A stretch of 6,667 nt of DNA from Deltaproteobacteria bacterium (GCA_031267005.1 JAIRZX010000077.1:1-6667); one strand, 5' to 3'. Numbered from the stretch's first letter, positions 1 to 5,758 are shown. The notes: generated from the letters alone by a model not told the origin. Translations and numbers: made by a program.

Positions 1-16
1 ATCGTCTCTCGCCGCG

Positions 17-1441
17 TCAGGCCTGCACTGTTGTCGCCTCGGATGCGGGCGTGTGACCTGCGGCGAGGGCGGCGTCCGGCTGGGACTGGCCGTCCCGTAT
101 GAGATTCTTGGCCTTGAAATACTCGATGTCCCTCTTAAGGCCGTTCGCCTCCAGGTAGGCCAGGTAGTCGGGCTCGATTCTCAGGTCCTTCATCCACAGC
201 GTGCGGTCGGGGTCTGGCTCCGGCGGCTTCCGGTACTCGAGCACGGTGCCGTCGAAGAGGTGCCCGAGGTTGTTTTGGCGCCTTGAGCATGTCAGGCATT
301 CGGGAAGGGCGTATCTGTTGGCGAGAGCCTGCTTCCTCTGCCTCGCGTATTCCGCGCTGTTCCAGTTTTTGATGAATCCTCCGTCGAGGACGTTGCCTAC
401 TGGATCGTAGGACGAGCAACAGAGACTGATGTCGCCGTTGATTCGGATGTGGGGGTTGAAGAATCCGGCAGTGCAGTACGGGGAGTCATTTTCCGCGTTG
501 AGTCCCAGTGCGCGGTTCTCGAAATCAACATACTTCAGAATTTCTTCATGGGGATCAAGCCCCAATGGCATGAACTCCCTAATCAAGTCCTCGGTGTTCT
601 CTGGAGCGACCACGCAGGGGACTAAGTCAATTTTGTCGACGCCGATTTCCCGCGCCATTTTCCGGAATTCCTGGACGTATGGCTCGGTATGCTTGAAAAG
701 AATGTATTTCCAAACGATGTCGGGCCCCCTGCGGGCTTCCCTCTTAGCCCGTATGACCTCCCTCATGGCGTCGAGCGCCTTCCCGAAGTCGCCGCCCACC
801 CTGTACTTCGCGTAGGTTTGCTGATCAACCCCGTCAACGCTGAAGAGCAGGGTCTTTATGCTGCTATCGGCGACTTTCCTGGCGTCGATCTTAGCGTTGC
901 CGTTGGTATCGATGTGGACCGGGGTTGGCTTCACGTAATCGAGGATCTTGTAGATGTCCGGGTGCATGAAAGTCTCGCCCTGGCCTACCAGTATCAGGAG
1001 CGACGCGAGCGGCCTGATGTCGTCCCAAATCTCCTTGAAGACTGGGAACGGCATGATCTTTCCGTGAAGGTAGTAGTTCTTCCCGCTCTCTTTGGCGTTA
1101 GAGCACAGGGGGCACCTGATGTTGCAAGCCGATATGATCTCCATGTTGAAGGCGAGGGATTTCGGGGACGGCTCTTTCGCGTTGATGAGCTTGAGCAGGC
1201 CGCTTCTGTCATAGTAACTCCCCTTGGACATGCACGCCGCCGCCTTGAATGCTTCTCCGATTAAGTTGCTTGCGGCGCAAAGATCGGAGACTATCTGCAG
1301 GGAATTGTCGTGGAGAGCGTCGTACTTCAAGGCATGGGCCGCGAGACTTATGTCCTTGAAGAGCTTGAGCCTGTTTAAGCTGGCCGGGCTGAAGTCGGTT
1401 GTGTTGATTAGCGATTGCAGATTGAGCTTGAACAAGTCCAT
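17..1441 (-). CDS. Radical SAM protein with reduced SPASM-like C-terminus
   Basis: Predicted [4Fe-4S] radical S-adenosylmethionine enzyme of 474 residues. An N-terminal extension of about 95 residues has no motif I recognise. The radical SAM core follows: the cluster-binding CxxxCxxC is C106, C110 and C113 (context SACNIRCPLCSN), and GQGE at 153-156 stands where the family has its GGE motif. The C-terminal part has a SPASM-like pattern: C323, then G336 with four residues to C341, C342, and a CxxC at C382/C385. The further CX5CX3C expected of a full SPASM domain is not visible, so it may bind one auxiliary cluster or a partial set. The start is supported by AAGGTG 7 bases upstream. It lies 116 bp downstream of a double-methyltransferase gene on the same strand, probably one transcript. 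Such enzymes accompany glycan, cofactor or peptide modification genes; the substrate is unknown. The gene is visibly AT-richer than asd and the aldolase. Family call is firm, function is not. Confidence 0.9.
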   Translation of the reverse strand: MDLFKLNLQSLINTTDFSPASLNRLKLFKDISLAAHALKYDALHDNSLQIVSDLCAASNLIGEAFKAAACMSKGSYYDRSGLLKLINAKEPSPKSLAFNMEIISACNIRCPLCSNAKESGKNYYLHGKIMPFPVFKEIWDDIRPLASLLILVGQGETFMHPDIYKILDYVKPTPVHIDTNGNAKIDARKVADSSIKTLLFSVDGVDQQTYAKYRVGGDFGKALDAMREVIRAKREARRGPDIVWKYILFKHTEPYVQEFRKMAREIGVDKIDLVPCVVAPENTEDLIREFMPLGLDPHEEILKYVDFENRALGLNAENDSPYCTAGFFNPHIRINGDISLCCSSYDPVGNVLDGGFIKNWNSAEYARQRKQALANRYALPECLTCSRRQNNLGHLFDGTVLEYRKPPEPDPDRTLWMKDLRIEPDYLAYLEANGLKRDIEYFKAKNLIRDGQSQPDAALAAGHTPASEATTVQA

Positions 1442-1448
1442 GATAATT

Positions 1449-1454
1449 CACCTT
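1449..1454 (-). promoter_or_regulatory. Ribosome binding site of the radical SAM gene
   Basis: On the minus strand AAGGTG sits 7 bases before the ATG at 1441-1439. It supports that start. The 116-bp gap to the preceding gene (1442-1557) shows no clear terminator hairpin with a T tract, which favours co-transcription. Confidence 0.55.
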
Positions 1455-1557
1455 GTCCTGGGCTGGCGCCGTCTCTTGGTTGCCGGACTCGGCCAGGCGG
1501 AATACGCGCCCTGCGGACGGAGGACGGCGGGCCTGACGAGGACGCCGAGCCTAACTG

Positions 1558-3639
1558 TCAGGCGGCCTCGCAAACTAAGGCCGTCTCGACTACGGCGTTC
1601 CCGTCCGGCGTCTTGGATATCCTGAACTTGTAGCCCAGGTCCCACCCTTCGATTACGGTCTTGATCCTGAAGAAGTCGTCGTAATTGTGGTAGATGCTTA
1701 TGCTCATGGCGGGGCGCTGCTCTGCGATGGTCTTTCGCGCTCCCTGGAGGAACGGCTGCTCGTAACCTTCGATGTCCACCTTGATGAAGCCGACGTCTAT
1801 CTTGTGCTCGGCCACGTAGTCGTCCAGAGCGACGACCTTCACCTTGATCTGGGCGAGCTGGCCCTCGGTTTTCTTGTCGAACTTGCTGAGGCTGCTTCCG
1901 GAGCCGAAGAAGTATATGACGGATTCCTTTTCGCACTCGCCCAGGGCGAGAGGCACTAAGACGCAGTTCTCGACGCAGTTGTGCTTCAAGGTCCTCTTCA
2001 CCATTTCCAGATGCGGAGGGACCGGCTCGAAGACGTGGACCTTGCCGTCGGTGGCCTCGGACAGGACAAGCGCCGAGTCGCCGCAGTAGCCGCCCGCGTC
2101 GATTATGTCCTTTCCCCGCAACCTTTCCGGGTTCCTGAGGAGTTTCATGCCCAGGCGGCTGGAGAAAATGTCGGGGCCGAAATGCGATATCGGCAGGAAA
2201 TAGCCGTCGAAGCAGAACAGCTCCTCGGAGAGCTTGACCGTCCTGTCGCGGATGCCGTCTTTGAGCCTGTTTATCTCCTCCGTCTCCTCCGGCGCGAAGA
2301 CCGAAGCGGGGTCGGCGCCCTTTGCCGAAAGCTTTTGGAGGCTGTTTACGATCCGGCAGATTTTGGCCTTGTCCTCCGGTTCTAGGTTCGCGAGAAGGGC
2401 CTTCAGCCTGGCTGGGAAGTCGGGCTCCGCCATGCCCTTGGCGTACAGGGGAAGCACGCAGCTGGGGGAGTGCCTGTTCTCCCATTCGCTCGGCACGACT
2501 GGCCTTGCGGCTCTTAACGCCATGTCCTCTCCTCCGTCGGAAACGGCCGGGCACCTGTCCGCCATGGCCTTGAATTTCGGGTTGTTAAGGAGTTTCGGAA
2601 GGTTCCTGGCGATCTCGGGGACGAGCGCCTTGGCCTGGCCCGCCTCCAGGACGCCCATGAGCTCGTCCGGGTAGTCGCTCAGGGATTCCCAGTTCTTTTC
2701 GGAGAGATGGACCCTCGCGATTTTCGATCTCGCGTCCCTGTTAGCCGGTTCCAGGCAGAGGGACGCCCGGAAGGCTTTCTCCGCCTCTCCCAGCCGCCCG
2801 AGGGCCGTCAGGACCGTGCCGTAGTTGGAAAACGATCTGGGATCGACCGCGCCCTTTCCTGCTTGGTAGGCGATGATGCGCTCGATATGGTTAAGAGACT
2901 CCTCTGGCGAGCCTTTGCCCATGCTCTCCATGGCCAGCTTCATGCACTCCTGGCATTCGAACTCGTCGGCAACGGGTTCGACGGGGCCCAGGTTCCCCGG
3001 CTGGAAAAGGGCGTAGCGGGCCCCGAGGGGCTCTCCCCGGCTGAAGAAGTAGAAGCTGCACGGGGAGCGGTCCGGCTGCTTCGCGCCCGGCCAGAGCGGA
3101 TAGCGGTTAGGCAGGAATCCCGCGAGAGTCCAGCCGGGCCGTTTGGCCGCGACCCAGTCGGTGAACCTGCGGTTTCTGAAGTTCGGGCTGACCCCGTTCC
3201 CGGAGTCGGTGTTAGTCGAGTACACCAGGACGAACCGCTCGGCGGCTCCGAAGAGCCCTTCCATGTGCCTGTCGAAAAGATCGTCCTCGGCTATGCAGTA
3301 GGCCACGTCCATGGAGAGGGCGATTTCCGCCGCCGGGACCGGCGGGCCGTCAGGGTTGTAGATCTCGATCCTCGCCGAGGTGTTGTCGAGGAAGGCGTCC
3401 ATGCATTTCCTCGCCCCCGCCTCCGAAATGTCCAATCCGGTGTACCTGTAGAACTTCAGCAGCCCCGCCTGGTACCCGTCGCCGCATCCGAGATCGACTG
3501 CGCTTTCCACTCCGTGGTCCCTGGCGAAGGCGTTAACGATCTCGGCCTTGTAATCGGCGAGCGCCCCGTAGCTCCCGGAACCGGCGCCGATCCCCTGAGT
3601 GTATCTCTCGTTCCAGAAATCCCTTGTCCCGGGCATCAC
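1558..3639 (-). CDS. Fusion protein: class I methyltransferase, TPR-like linker, FkbM-type methyltransferase
   Basis: A 693-residue protein with two methyltransferase domains. N-terminal domain (about 8-200): SAM-binding motif I AVDLGCGDGYQAGLL at 47-61, acidic motif II GLDISE at 68-73, and a further strand IALSMDVAYCI at 106-116, as in class I methyltransferases often found among glycan genes. Middle: residues about 265-317 fit one to two TPR helices (NYGTVLTALGRLGEAEKAF, then a LEPAN turn); 320-470 is unassigned. C-terminal domain (about 475-690): FkbM-type, with DAGGYCGDSALVLSE at 514-528, HVFEPVPPHLEMVKR at 535-549, and FIKVDIEGYE at 618-627. FkbM enzymes O-methylate sugars or polyketide hydroxyls, so glycan modification is the likely role, but this is inferred. 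No signal peptide or membrane segment is seen, so it is probably cytoplasmic. The start is GTG at 3639 directly followed by ATG at 3636; either may be used. The radical SAM gene lies downstream. Confidence 0.92.
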   Translation of the reverse strand: MMPGTRDFWNERYTQGIGAGSGSYGALADYKAEIVNAFARDHGVESAVDLGCGDGYQAGLLKFYRYTGLDISEAGARKCMDAFLDNTSARIEIYNPDGPPVPAAEIALSMDVAYCIAEDDLFDRHMEGLFGAAERFVLVYSTNTDSGNGVSPNFRNRRFTDWVAAKRPGWTLAGFLPNRYPLWPGAKQPDRSPCSFYFFSRGEPLGARYALFQPGNLGPVEPVADEFECQECMKLAMESMGKGSPEESLNHIERIIAYQAGKGAVDPRSFSNYGTVLTALGRLGEAEKAFRASLCLEPANRDARSKIARVHLSEKNWESLSDYPDELMGVLEAGQAKALVPEIARNLPKLLNNPKFKAMADRCPAVSDGGEDMALRAARPVVPSEWENRHSPSCVLPLYAKGMAEPDFPARLKALLANLEPEDKAKICRIVNSLQKLSAKGADPASVFAPEETEEINRLKDGIRDRTVKLSEELFCFDGYFLPISHFGPDIFSSRLGMKLLRNPERLRGKDIIDAGGYCGDSALVLSEATDGKVHVFEPVPPHLEMVKRTLKHNCVENCVLVPLALGECEKESVIYFFGSGSSLSKFDKKTEGQLAQIKVKVVALDDYVAEHKIDVGFIKVDIEGYEQPFLQGARKTIAEQRPAMSISIYHNYDDFFRIKTVIEGWDLGYKFRISKTPDGNAVVETALVCEAA

Positions 3640-3647
3640 GGATTCCG

Positions 3648-3653
3648 CCTTCC
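3648..3653 (-). promoter_or_regulatory. Ribosome binding site of the double-methyltransferase gene
   Basis: On the minus strand GGAAGG ends 8 bases before the GTG at 3639 and 11 bases before the ATG at 3636. The spacing slightly favours the GTG, but ATG is the stronger initiator, so the sequence does not settle the start. No convincing -35/-10 pair was found further upstream on this strand. Confidence 0.45.
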
Positions 3654-3761
3654 GGCCATAGGCCTTTTCGCGAGCAAAGATTGCCTGGCCAGCAACCTAG
3701 CAATATCGAGGCCAGATTACTCATGTTGTTTCTCAGGCGAATATGGCTTTCTGCGGGAATT

Positions 3762-3835
3762 AACGATGCCCTCTCCAACGGTGCCCTCCCAATGGAAGAA
3801 CGACGCGCTCCGCAGGGAATAACGACGTACTCTCC
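3762..3835 (+). repeat. Four degenerate 15-bp direct repeats
   Basis: Four related 15-mers begin at 3762 (AACGATGCCCTCTCC), 3777 (AACGGTGCCCTCCCA), 3799 (AACGACGCGCTCCGC) and 3821 (AACGACGTACTCTCC). Start-to-start distances are 15, 22 and 22 bp. The first and last copies also share the preceding GGGAAT. The 22-bp spacing is close to two helical turns, so they could be binding sites for a regulator of either divergent gene; that role is inference. They could also be debris of tandem duplication. Confidence 0.6.
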
Positions 3836-3896
3836 TTGGAACTGCGGCTAACCTAAAATTTCCCGTGAACTTGCTTCTCCAGTGCCGCCGGGCGTA

Positions 3897-3923
3897 TTGA
3901 GCGGCCCATGTTGAGCGGCCATG
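3897..3923 (+). repeat. Tandem 13/14-bp duplication
   Basis: TTGAGCGGCCCATG (3897-3910) is followed immediately by TTGAGCGGCCATG (3911-3923), identical apart from one missing C. It looks like a recent tandem slip. No function is evident. Confidence 0.75.
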
Positions 3924-4020
3924 CCGTCACTTATCCCTCTCACGGGACTTTGCCGGGCCAGTAACGTCGCCTTGGAGAGCCTTCCGCGCGTCCGAGTTTG
4001 GCCGCCTGAGCGTCGCCGCG

Positions 4021-4046
4021 GTCCCCGCCGTCAGTCTCCGCCGTCC
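4021..4046 (+). repeat. Tandem 13-bp repeat just upstream of the asd promoter
   Basis: GTCCCCGCCGTCA (4021-4033) and GTCTCCGCCGTCC (4034-4046) match at 11 of 13 positions, and GTCGCCGCG at 4012-4020 resembles a partial third copy. The pair ends two bases before the proposed -35 box of asd, a place where a regulator could bind, though nothing shows that it does. Confidence 0.55.
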
Positions 4047-4048
4047 CT

Positions 4049-4077
4049 TTGCCAGGGGCCCGGCGCTGTGTTATCAT
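4049..4077 (+). promoter_or_regulatory. Sigma70-type promoter of asd
   Basis: TTGCCA (4049-4054) matches the -35 consensus TTGACA at 5 of 6 bases, and TATCAT (4072-4077) matches the -10 consensus TATAAT at 5 of 6. The spacer is 17 bp, the optimum. Transcription would start near 4084, giving a leader of about 47 bases with a small CCCC/GGGG hairpin (4092-4103). This is the best promoter in the window. Confidence 0.65.
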
Positions 4078-4112
4078 TCTCGGATTCAGTCCCCCGCCAG
4101 GGGTCAATTCAT

Positions 4113-4120
4113 AAGAAAGG
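4113..4120 (+). promoter_or_regulatory. Ribosome binding site deciding the asd start
   Basis: AAGAAAGG ends 10 bases before the ATG at 4131. A longer open frame begins at 3921, but only the 4131 start has a purine-rich site, lies downstream of the promoter and begins right at the conserved nucleotide-binding motif. The site is flanked by two CAATTCA copies (4105-4111 and 4122-4128). Confidence 0.6.
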
Positions 4121-4130
4121 CCAATTCAGA

Positions 4131-5186
4131 ATGCCTGCAGAATACAGCGTGGGGGTCCTGGGAGCCACCGGGGCCGTGGGCCGCGAGATGCTCAGATCCC
4201 TCCAGGACCGCGGCTTCCCGGTCAAGTCCCTGCGCCCCCTCGCCTCCTCGCGCTCCGCCGGTTCCAAGGTGGAGTTCGACGGCCAGGAGCTAACGGTGCT
4301 CGAGGCCGGGCCCGGGTCCTTCGAGGGCCTGGACATAGCCCTTTTCTCCGCCGGGGGGGCGGCATCCGCCCGTTTCGCCCCCGAGGCCGCCGCCGCCGGC
4401 TGCGTGGTGGTGGACAACTCCTCGTGCTGGCGCCAGGATCCCCGGGTGCCCCTGGTAATACCGGAGGTCAACGCGGGGGCCGTCAGGCGCCACAAGGGCA
4501 TAATCGCCAACCCCAACTGCTCCACCATACAGATGCTGGTGGCCCTGAAGCCCATCTACGATGCCGTGGGCATCCGCCGCATAGTCGTCTCCACCTACCA
4601 GGCTGTCTCGGGCACCGGCCAGAAGGGCGTGGAGGAGCTTTCGGAGCAGACAAGGAAGCTTTTCAGGAGCGAGGAGATCGCCCCCAAGGTCTACCCGCAC
4701 CGCATAGCCTTCAACTGCCTCCCCCACGTGGACGTCTTCCTCGAGAACGGCTACACCAAGGAGGAGATGAAGATGGTAAACGAGACCGTGAAGATCTTCG
4801 ACGACCCGAACATAAAGGTGTCCGCCACCTGCGTCCGGGTCCCGGTCTTCTACGGACACTCGGAAGCCGTATGGATAGAGACGGGCCGCCCGATAAAGCC
4901 CGAGGCCGCCCGCGAGCTCCTCATGCGGGCGCCGGGCGTCCTGGTCCAGGACGACCCCGCCTCGGCCCTCTACCCCCTGGCCTCGGAAGCCGCCGGCCGC
5001 GAGGAGGTCTTCGTGGGCCGCATCCGCTCCGACTTCTCCTGCGAGAACGGCCTGACCATGTGGGTGGTGGCCGACAATCTTAAGAAGGGGGCCGCGACCA
5101 ACGCGGTAGAGATTGCCGAGCTCCTGGTCCGTGCCCCCGGCCTTCTGTCCGTTGACTGGCCCGCCGGGCCGCCCGTGTCGGCCTGA
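4131..5186 (+). CDS. asd: Aspartate-semialdehyde dehydrogenase
   Basis: Converts aspartyl phosphate to aspartate semialdehyde with NADPH, the branch step to lysine/diaminopimelate, threonine and methionine; cytoplasmic. The 351 residues fit the family. The N-terminal dinucleotide-binding loop is GVLGATGAVG (8-17). The catalytic cysteine is C130 in NPNCST, and the general base is H243 in YGHSEAV. Other expected active-site residues are R101, Q157 in TYQAVSG, E218 and K221 in NETVKIF, and R236 in CVRVPV. No catalytic residue is missing. The C-terminus has a short extra tail (LLSVDWPAGPPVSA) whose last codons and stop overlap the first unit of a 26-bp repeat array. Start at 4131 is chosen over a longer frame from 3921 because of its ribosome binding site, upstream promoter and homology start. 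Ile is written ATA at 9 of 16 sites, odd for so GC-rich a gene. It stands alone, with divergent genes on the left and a long gap on the right. Confidence 0.97.
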   Translation: MPAEYSVGVLGATGAVGREMLRSLQDRGFPVKSLRPLASSRSAGSKVEFDGQELTVLEAGPGSFEGLDIALFSAGGAASARFAPEAAAAGCVVVDNSSCWRQDPRVPLVIPEVNAGAVRRHKGIIANPNCSTIQMLVALKPIYDAVGIRRIVVSTYQAVSGTGQKGVEELSEQTRKLFRSEEIAPKVYPHRIAFNCLPHVDVFLENGYTKEEMKMVNETVKIFDDPNIKVSATCVRVPVFYGHSEAVWIETGRPIKPEAARELLMRAPGVLVQDDPASALYPLASEAAGREEVFVGRIRSDFSCENGLTMWVVADNLKKGAATNAVEIAELLVRAPGLLSVDWPAGPPVSA

Positions 5187-5421
5187 GCCCTCCGGCGGCC
5201 TGGACGGCCTTAACTCCCCGTCGGCTGGGTCGGCCTGGGCCCTCCGGCGGCCTGGACGGCCTGAATTCTCCGTCGGCTGGGTCGGCATGGGCCTCCGGCG
5301 GCCAGGGCGGCCTGAACCCTTCGGCGGCCTGGACGGCGCACTGGCTCTCCGGCGGTCTGCATCGTTTGAGCCTTCCGACGGCAGGGTCAGCCTGAACCCT
5401 TCGGCGGACTGGGCGGTATGG

Positions 5422-5433
5422 GCCCTTCGGGGC
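5422..5433 (+). other. Small UUCG-tetraloop hairpin in the array
   Basis: GCCC (5422-5425), loop TTCG (5426-5429), GGGC (5430-5433). As RNA this is a four-pair stem closed by a C(UUCG)G tetraloop, a very stable loop. It lies in repeat unit 10. No T tract follows, so it is not a standard intrinsic terminator. Confidence 0.5.
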
Positions 5434-5436
5434 AGC

Positions 5437-5460
5437 GTCCGCCTGATCCCTCCGGCGGAC
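5437..5460 (+). other. Hairpin formed by the last array unit
   Basis: GTCCGCC (5437-5443) and GGCGGAC (5454-5460) are perfectly complementary over 7 pairs with a 10-base loop. It closes the array about 250 bases after the asd stop. The sequence that follows (CTTCCTT, 5470-5476) is only a weak pyrimidine run, so a terminator role for asd is possible but not supported well. Confidence 0.5.
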
Positions 5461-5549
5461 GCCAGGGCCCTTCCTTAATAATGCCACTGAGCCTTTCCTT
5501 GCCCGCGCGTCCCCCTGCGGGTCGGCGCCATCCGGTCCCTTCGGCCTTT

Positions 5550-5563
5550 TCCGGGGCCCCGGA
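5550..5563. other. Perfect 14-bp palindrome
   Basis: TCCGGGGCCCCGGA is its own reverse complement. It has no unpaired loop, so in RNA it would fold poorly at the centre. It may be a protein-binding site or chance in GC-rich DNA. Confidence 0.5.
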
Positions 5564-5620
5564 CGCCCTCTAAGCCTTTTCGAGCCTTCAGCCTTTATAC
5601 GCTTCGCGCCTCGTTGCTCT

Positions 5621-5646
5621 TGCCTCGCGCCTCTGCCTCGCGCCTC
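5621..5646 (+). repeat. Perfect tandem 13-bp duplication
   Basis: TGCCTCGCGCCTC occurs at 5621-5633 and again at 5634-5646 without a gap. Related fragments flank it (CTTCGCGCCTC from 5602, ACGCCTC at 5647-5653), so the stretch is a small degenerate repeat tract. Confidence 0.8.
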
Positions 5647-5656
5647 ACGCCTCAGA

Positions 5657-5675
5657 GGGCCCGCCGTGCGGGCCC
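5657..5675 (+). other. Strong hairpin, 8-bp perfect stem
   Basis: GGGCCCGC (5657-5664) and GCGGGCCC (5668-5675) pair perfectly around the 3-base loop CGT. No T tract follows on either strand. It could be a rho-independent-like element without U tail, a leader structure of the aldolase message, or a transcription-end element read from the array side. Confidence 0.65.
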
Positions 5676-5703
5676 CGTCCCGCGCCTCAAAACCATTCGC
5701 CCG

Positions 5704-5734
5704 GCCGGCCGGATGCCCTGGGCCTCCGGCCGGC
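5704..5734 (+). other. Long hairpin directly upstream of the aldolase ribosome binding site
   Basis: GCCGGCCGGA (5704-5713) pairs perfectly with TCCGGCCGGC (5725-5734). After one T-C mismatch the stem continues with GCC (5715-5717) and GGC (5721-5723) around the loop CTG, for 13 pairs in total. It ends 10 bases before AAAGGAG. It may stabilise the 5' end of the aldolase message or modulate its expression; it has no terminator-like T tract. Confidence 0.7.
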
Positions 5735-5744
5735 GGCACAGAAC

Positions 5745-5751
5745 AAAGGAG
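5745..5751 (+). promoter_or_regulatory. Strong ribosome binding site of the aldolase
   Basis: AAAGGAG lies 7 bases before the ATG at 5759, near-ideal sequence and spacing. It fixes the start of the aldolase and suggests high expression, as expected of a glycolytic enzyme. Confidence 0.85.
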
Positions 5752-5758
5752 TCCAGAC

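Larger units (their letters stand above)
3640..4130. other. Divergent intergenic region between methyltransferase gene and asd
   Basis: This 491-bp stretch separates the leftward pair from rightward asd and must hold both promoters. Parts of it between about 3660 and 3880 are more AT-rich than the flanking genes. It contains three separate sets of short degenerate direct repeats (3762-3835, 3897-3923, 4021-4046) and a sigma70-like promoter for asd at 4049-4077. I saw no tRNA, no riboswitch that I recognise (including no lysine riboswitch pattern) and no credible small gene: the short open frames here lack ribosome binding sites or overlap real genes. Confidence 0.7.
5177..5461. repeat. Imperfect 26-bp tandem repeat array, about 11 units
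   Basis: Units start at 5177, 5203, 5229, 5255, 5281, 5306, 5332, 5360, 5385, 5412 and 5437 and are 25-28 bp long, mostly 26. Typical unit pieces are a left arm like GTCGGCCTG and a right part like CCCTTCGGCGGCCTG. Units 1-2 (5177-5228) and 3-4 (5229-5280) form a 52-bp duplication matching at 48 of 52 positions; later units are more diverged, and a possible further copy lies at 5521-5546. Since 26 is not a multiple of three, the array does not encode a repeated peptide on either strand. The first unit overlaps the end of asd and its conserved CCTGA contains the asd stop codon. Function unknown: it may be a minisatellite in the asd 3' untranslated region or a structured RNA or DNA element. Confidence 0.85.
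5462..5758. other. Pyrimidine-rich non-coding region before the aldolase
   Basis: No gene, tRNA or known riboswitch is recognised here. The plus strand is rich in C and T, with recurring GCCTTTTC or GCCTT motifs (near 5544, 5574, 5584, 5591) and a 13-bp duplication at 5621-5646. It carries a 14-bp palindrome (5550-5563) and two strong hairpins (5657-5675, 5704-5734) before the aldolase ribosome binding site. It should contain the aldolase promoter, but I saw no -35/-10 pair good enough to call; TTTATA at 5594-5599 is the nearest -10-like string and lacks a good partner. Confidence 0.6.

Noticed and set aside
3655..3668. Plus-strand terminator made of GGCC-ATA-GGCC followed by TTTT
   Set aside because: The stem is only four pairs, it points away from no plus-strand gene end, and it sits in the leader of the minus-strand gene.
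3533..3778. Small minus-strand open frame partly in the intergenic gap
   Set aside because: It overlaps the start of the methyltransferase gene in another frame, has no clear ribosome binding site and no recognisable motif.
2707..3822. 371-codon plus-strand open frame
   Set aside because: Antisense shadow of the double-methyltransferase gene, which has clear SAM motifs; the shadow product shows no recognisable domain.
3921..4130. N-terminal extension of asd from the ATG at 3921
   Set aside because: No ribosome binding site, the segment contains the promoter and repeats, its translation is Arg/Pro-rich and unlike Asd, and the conserved protein starts at 4131.
5177..5461. CRISPR array
   Set aside because: Units are contiguous and degenerate without unique spacers, and no cas genes are present.
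5113..5478. Plus-strand open frame with GGLDG- and RRPGRPE-like repeats over the array
   Set aside because: Apparent peptide repeats come from the 52-bp DNA duplication; the frame drifts, there is no ribosome binding site and it overlaps asd out of frame.
5657..5675. Intrinsic terminator of asd
   Set aside because: The hairpin is strong but no T tract follows, and it lies about 470 bases after the asd stop, closer to the aldolase start.
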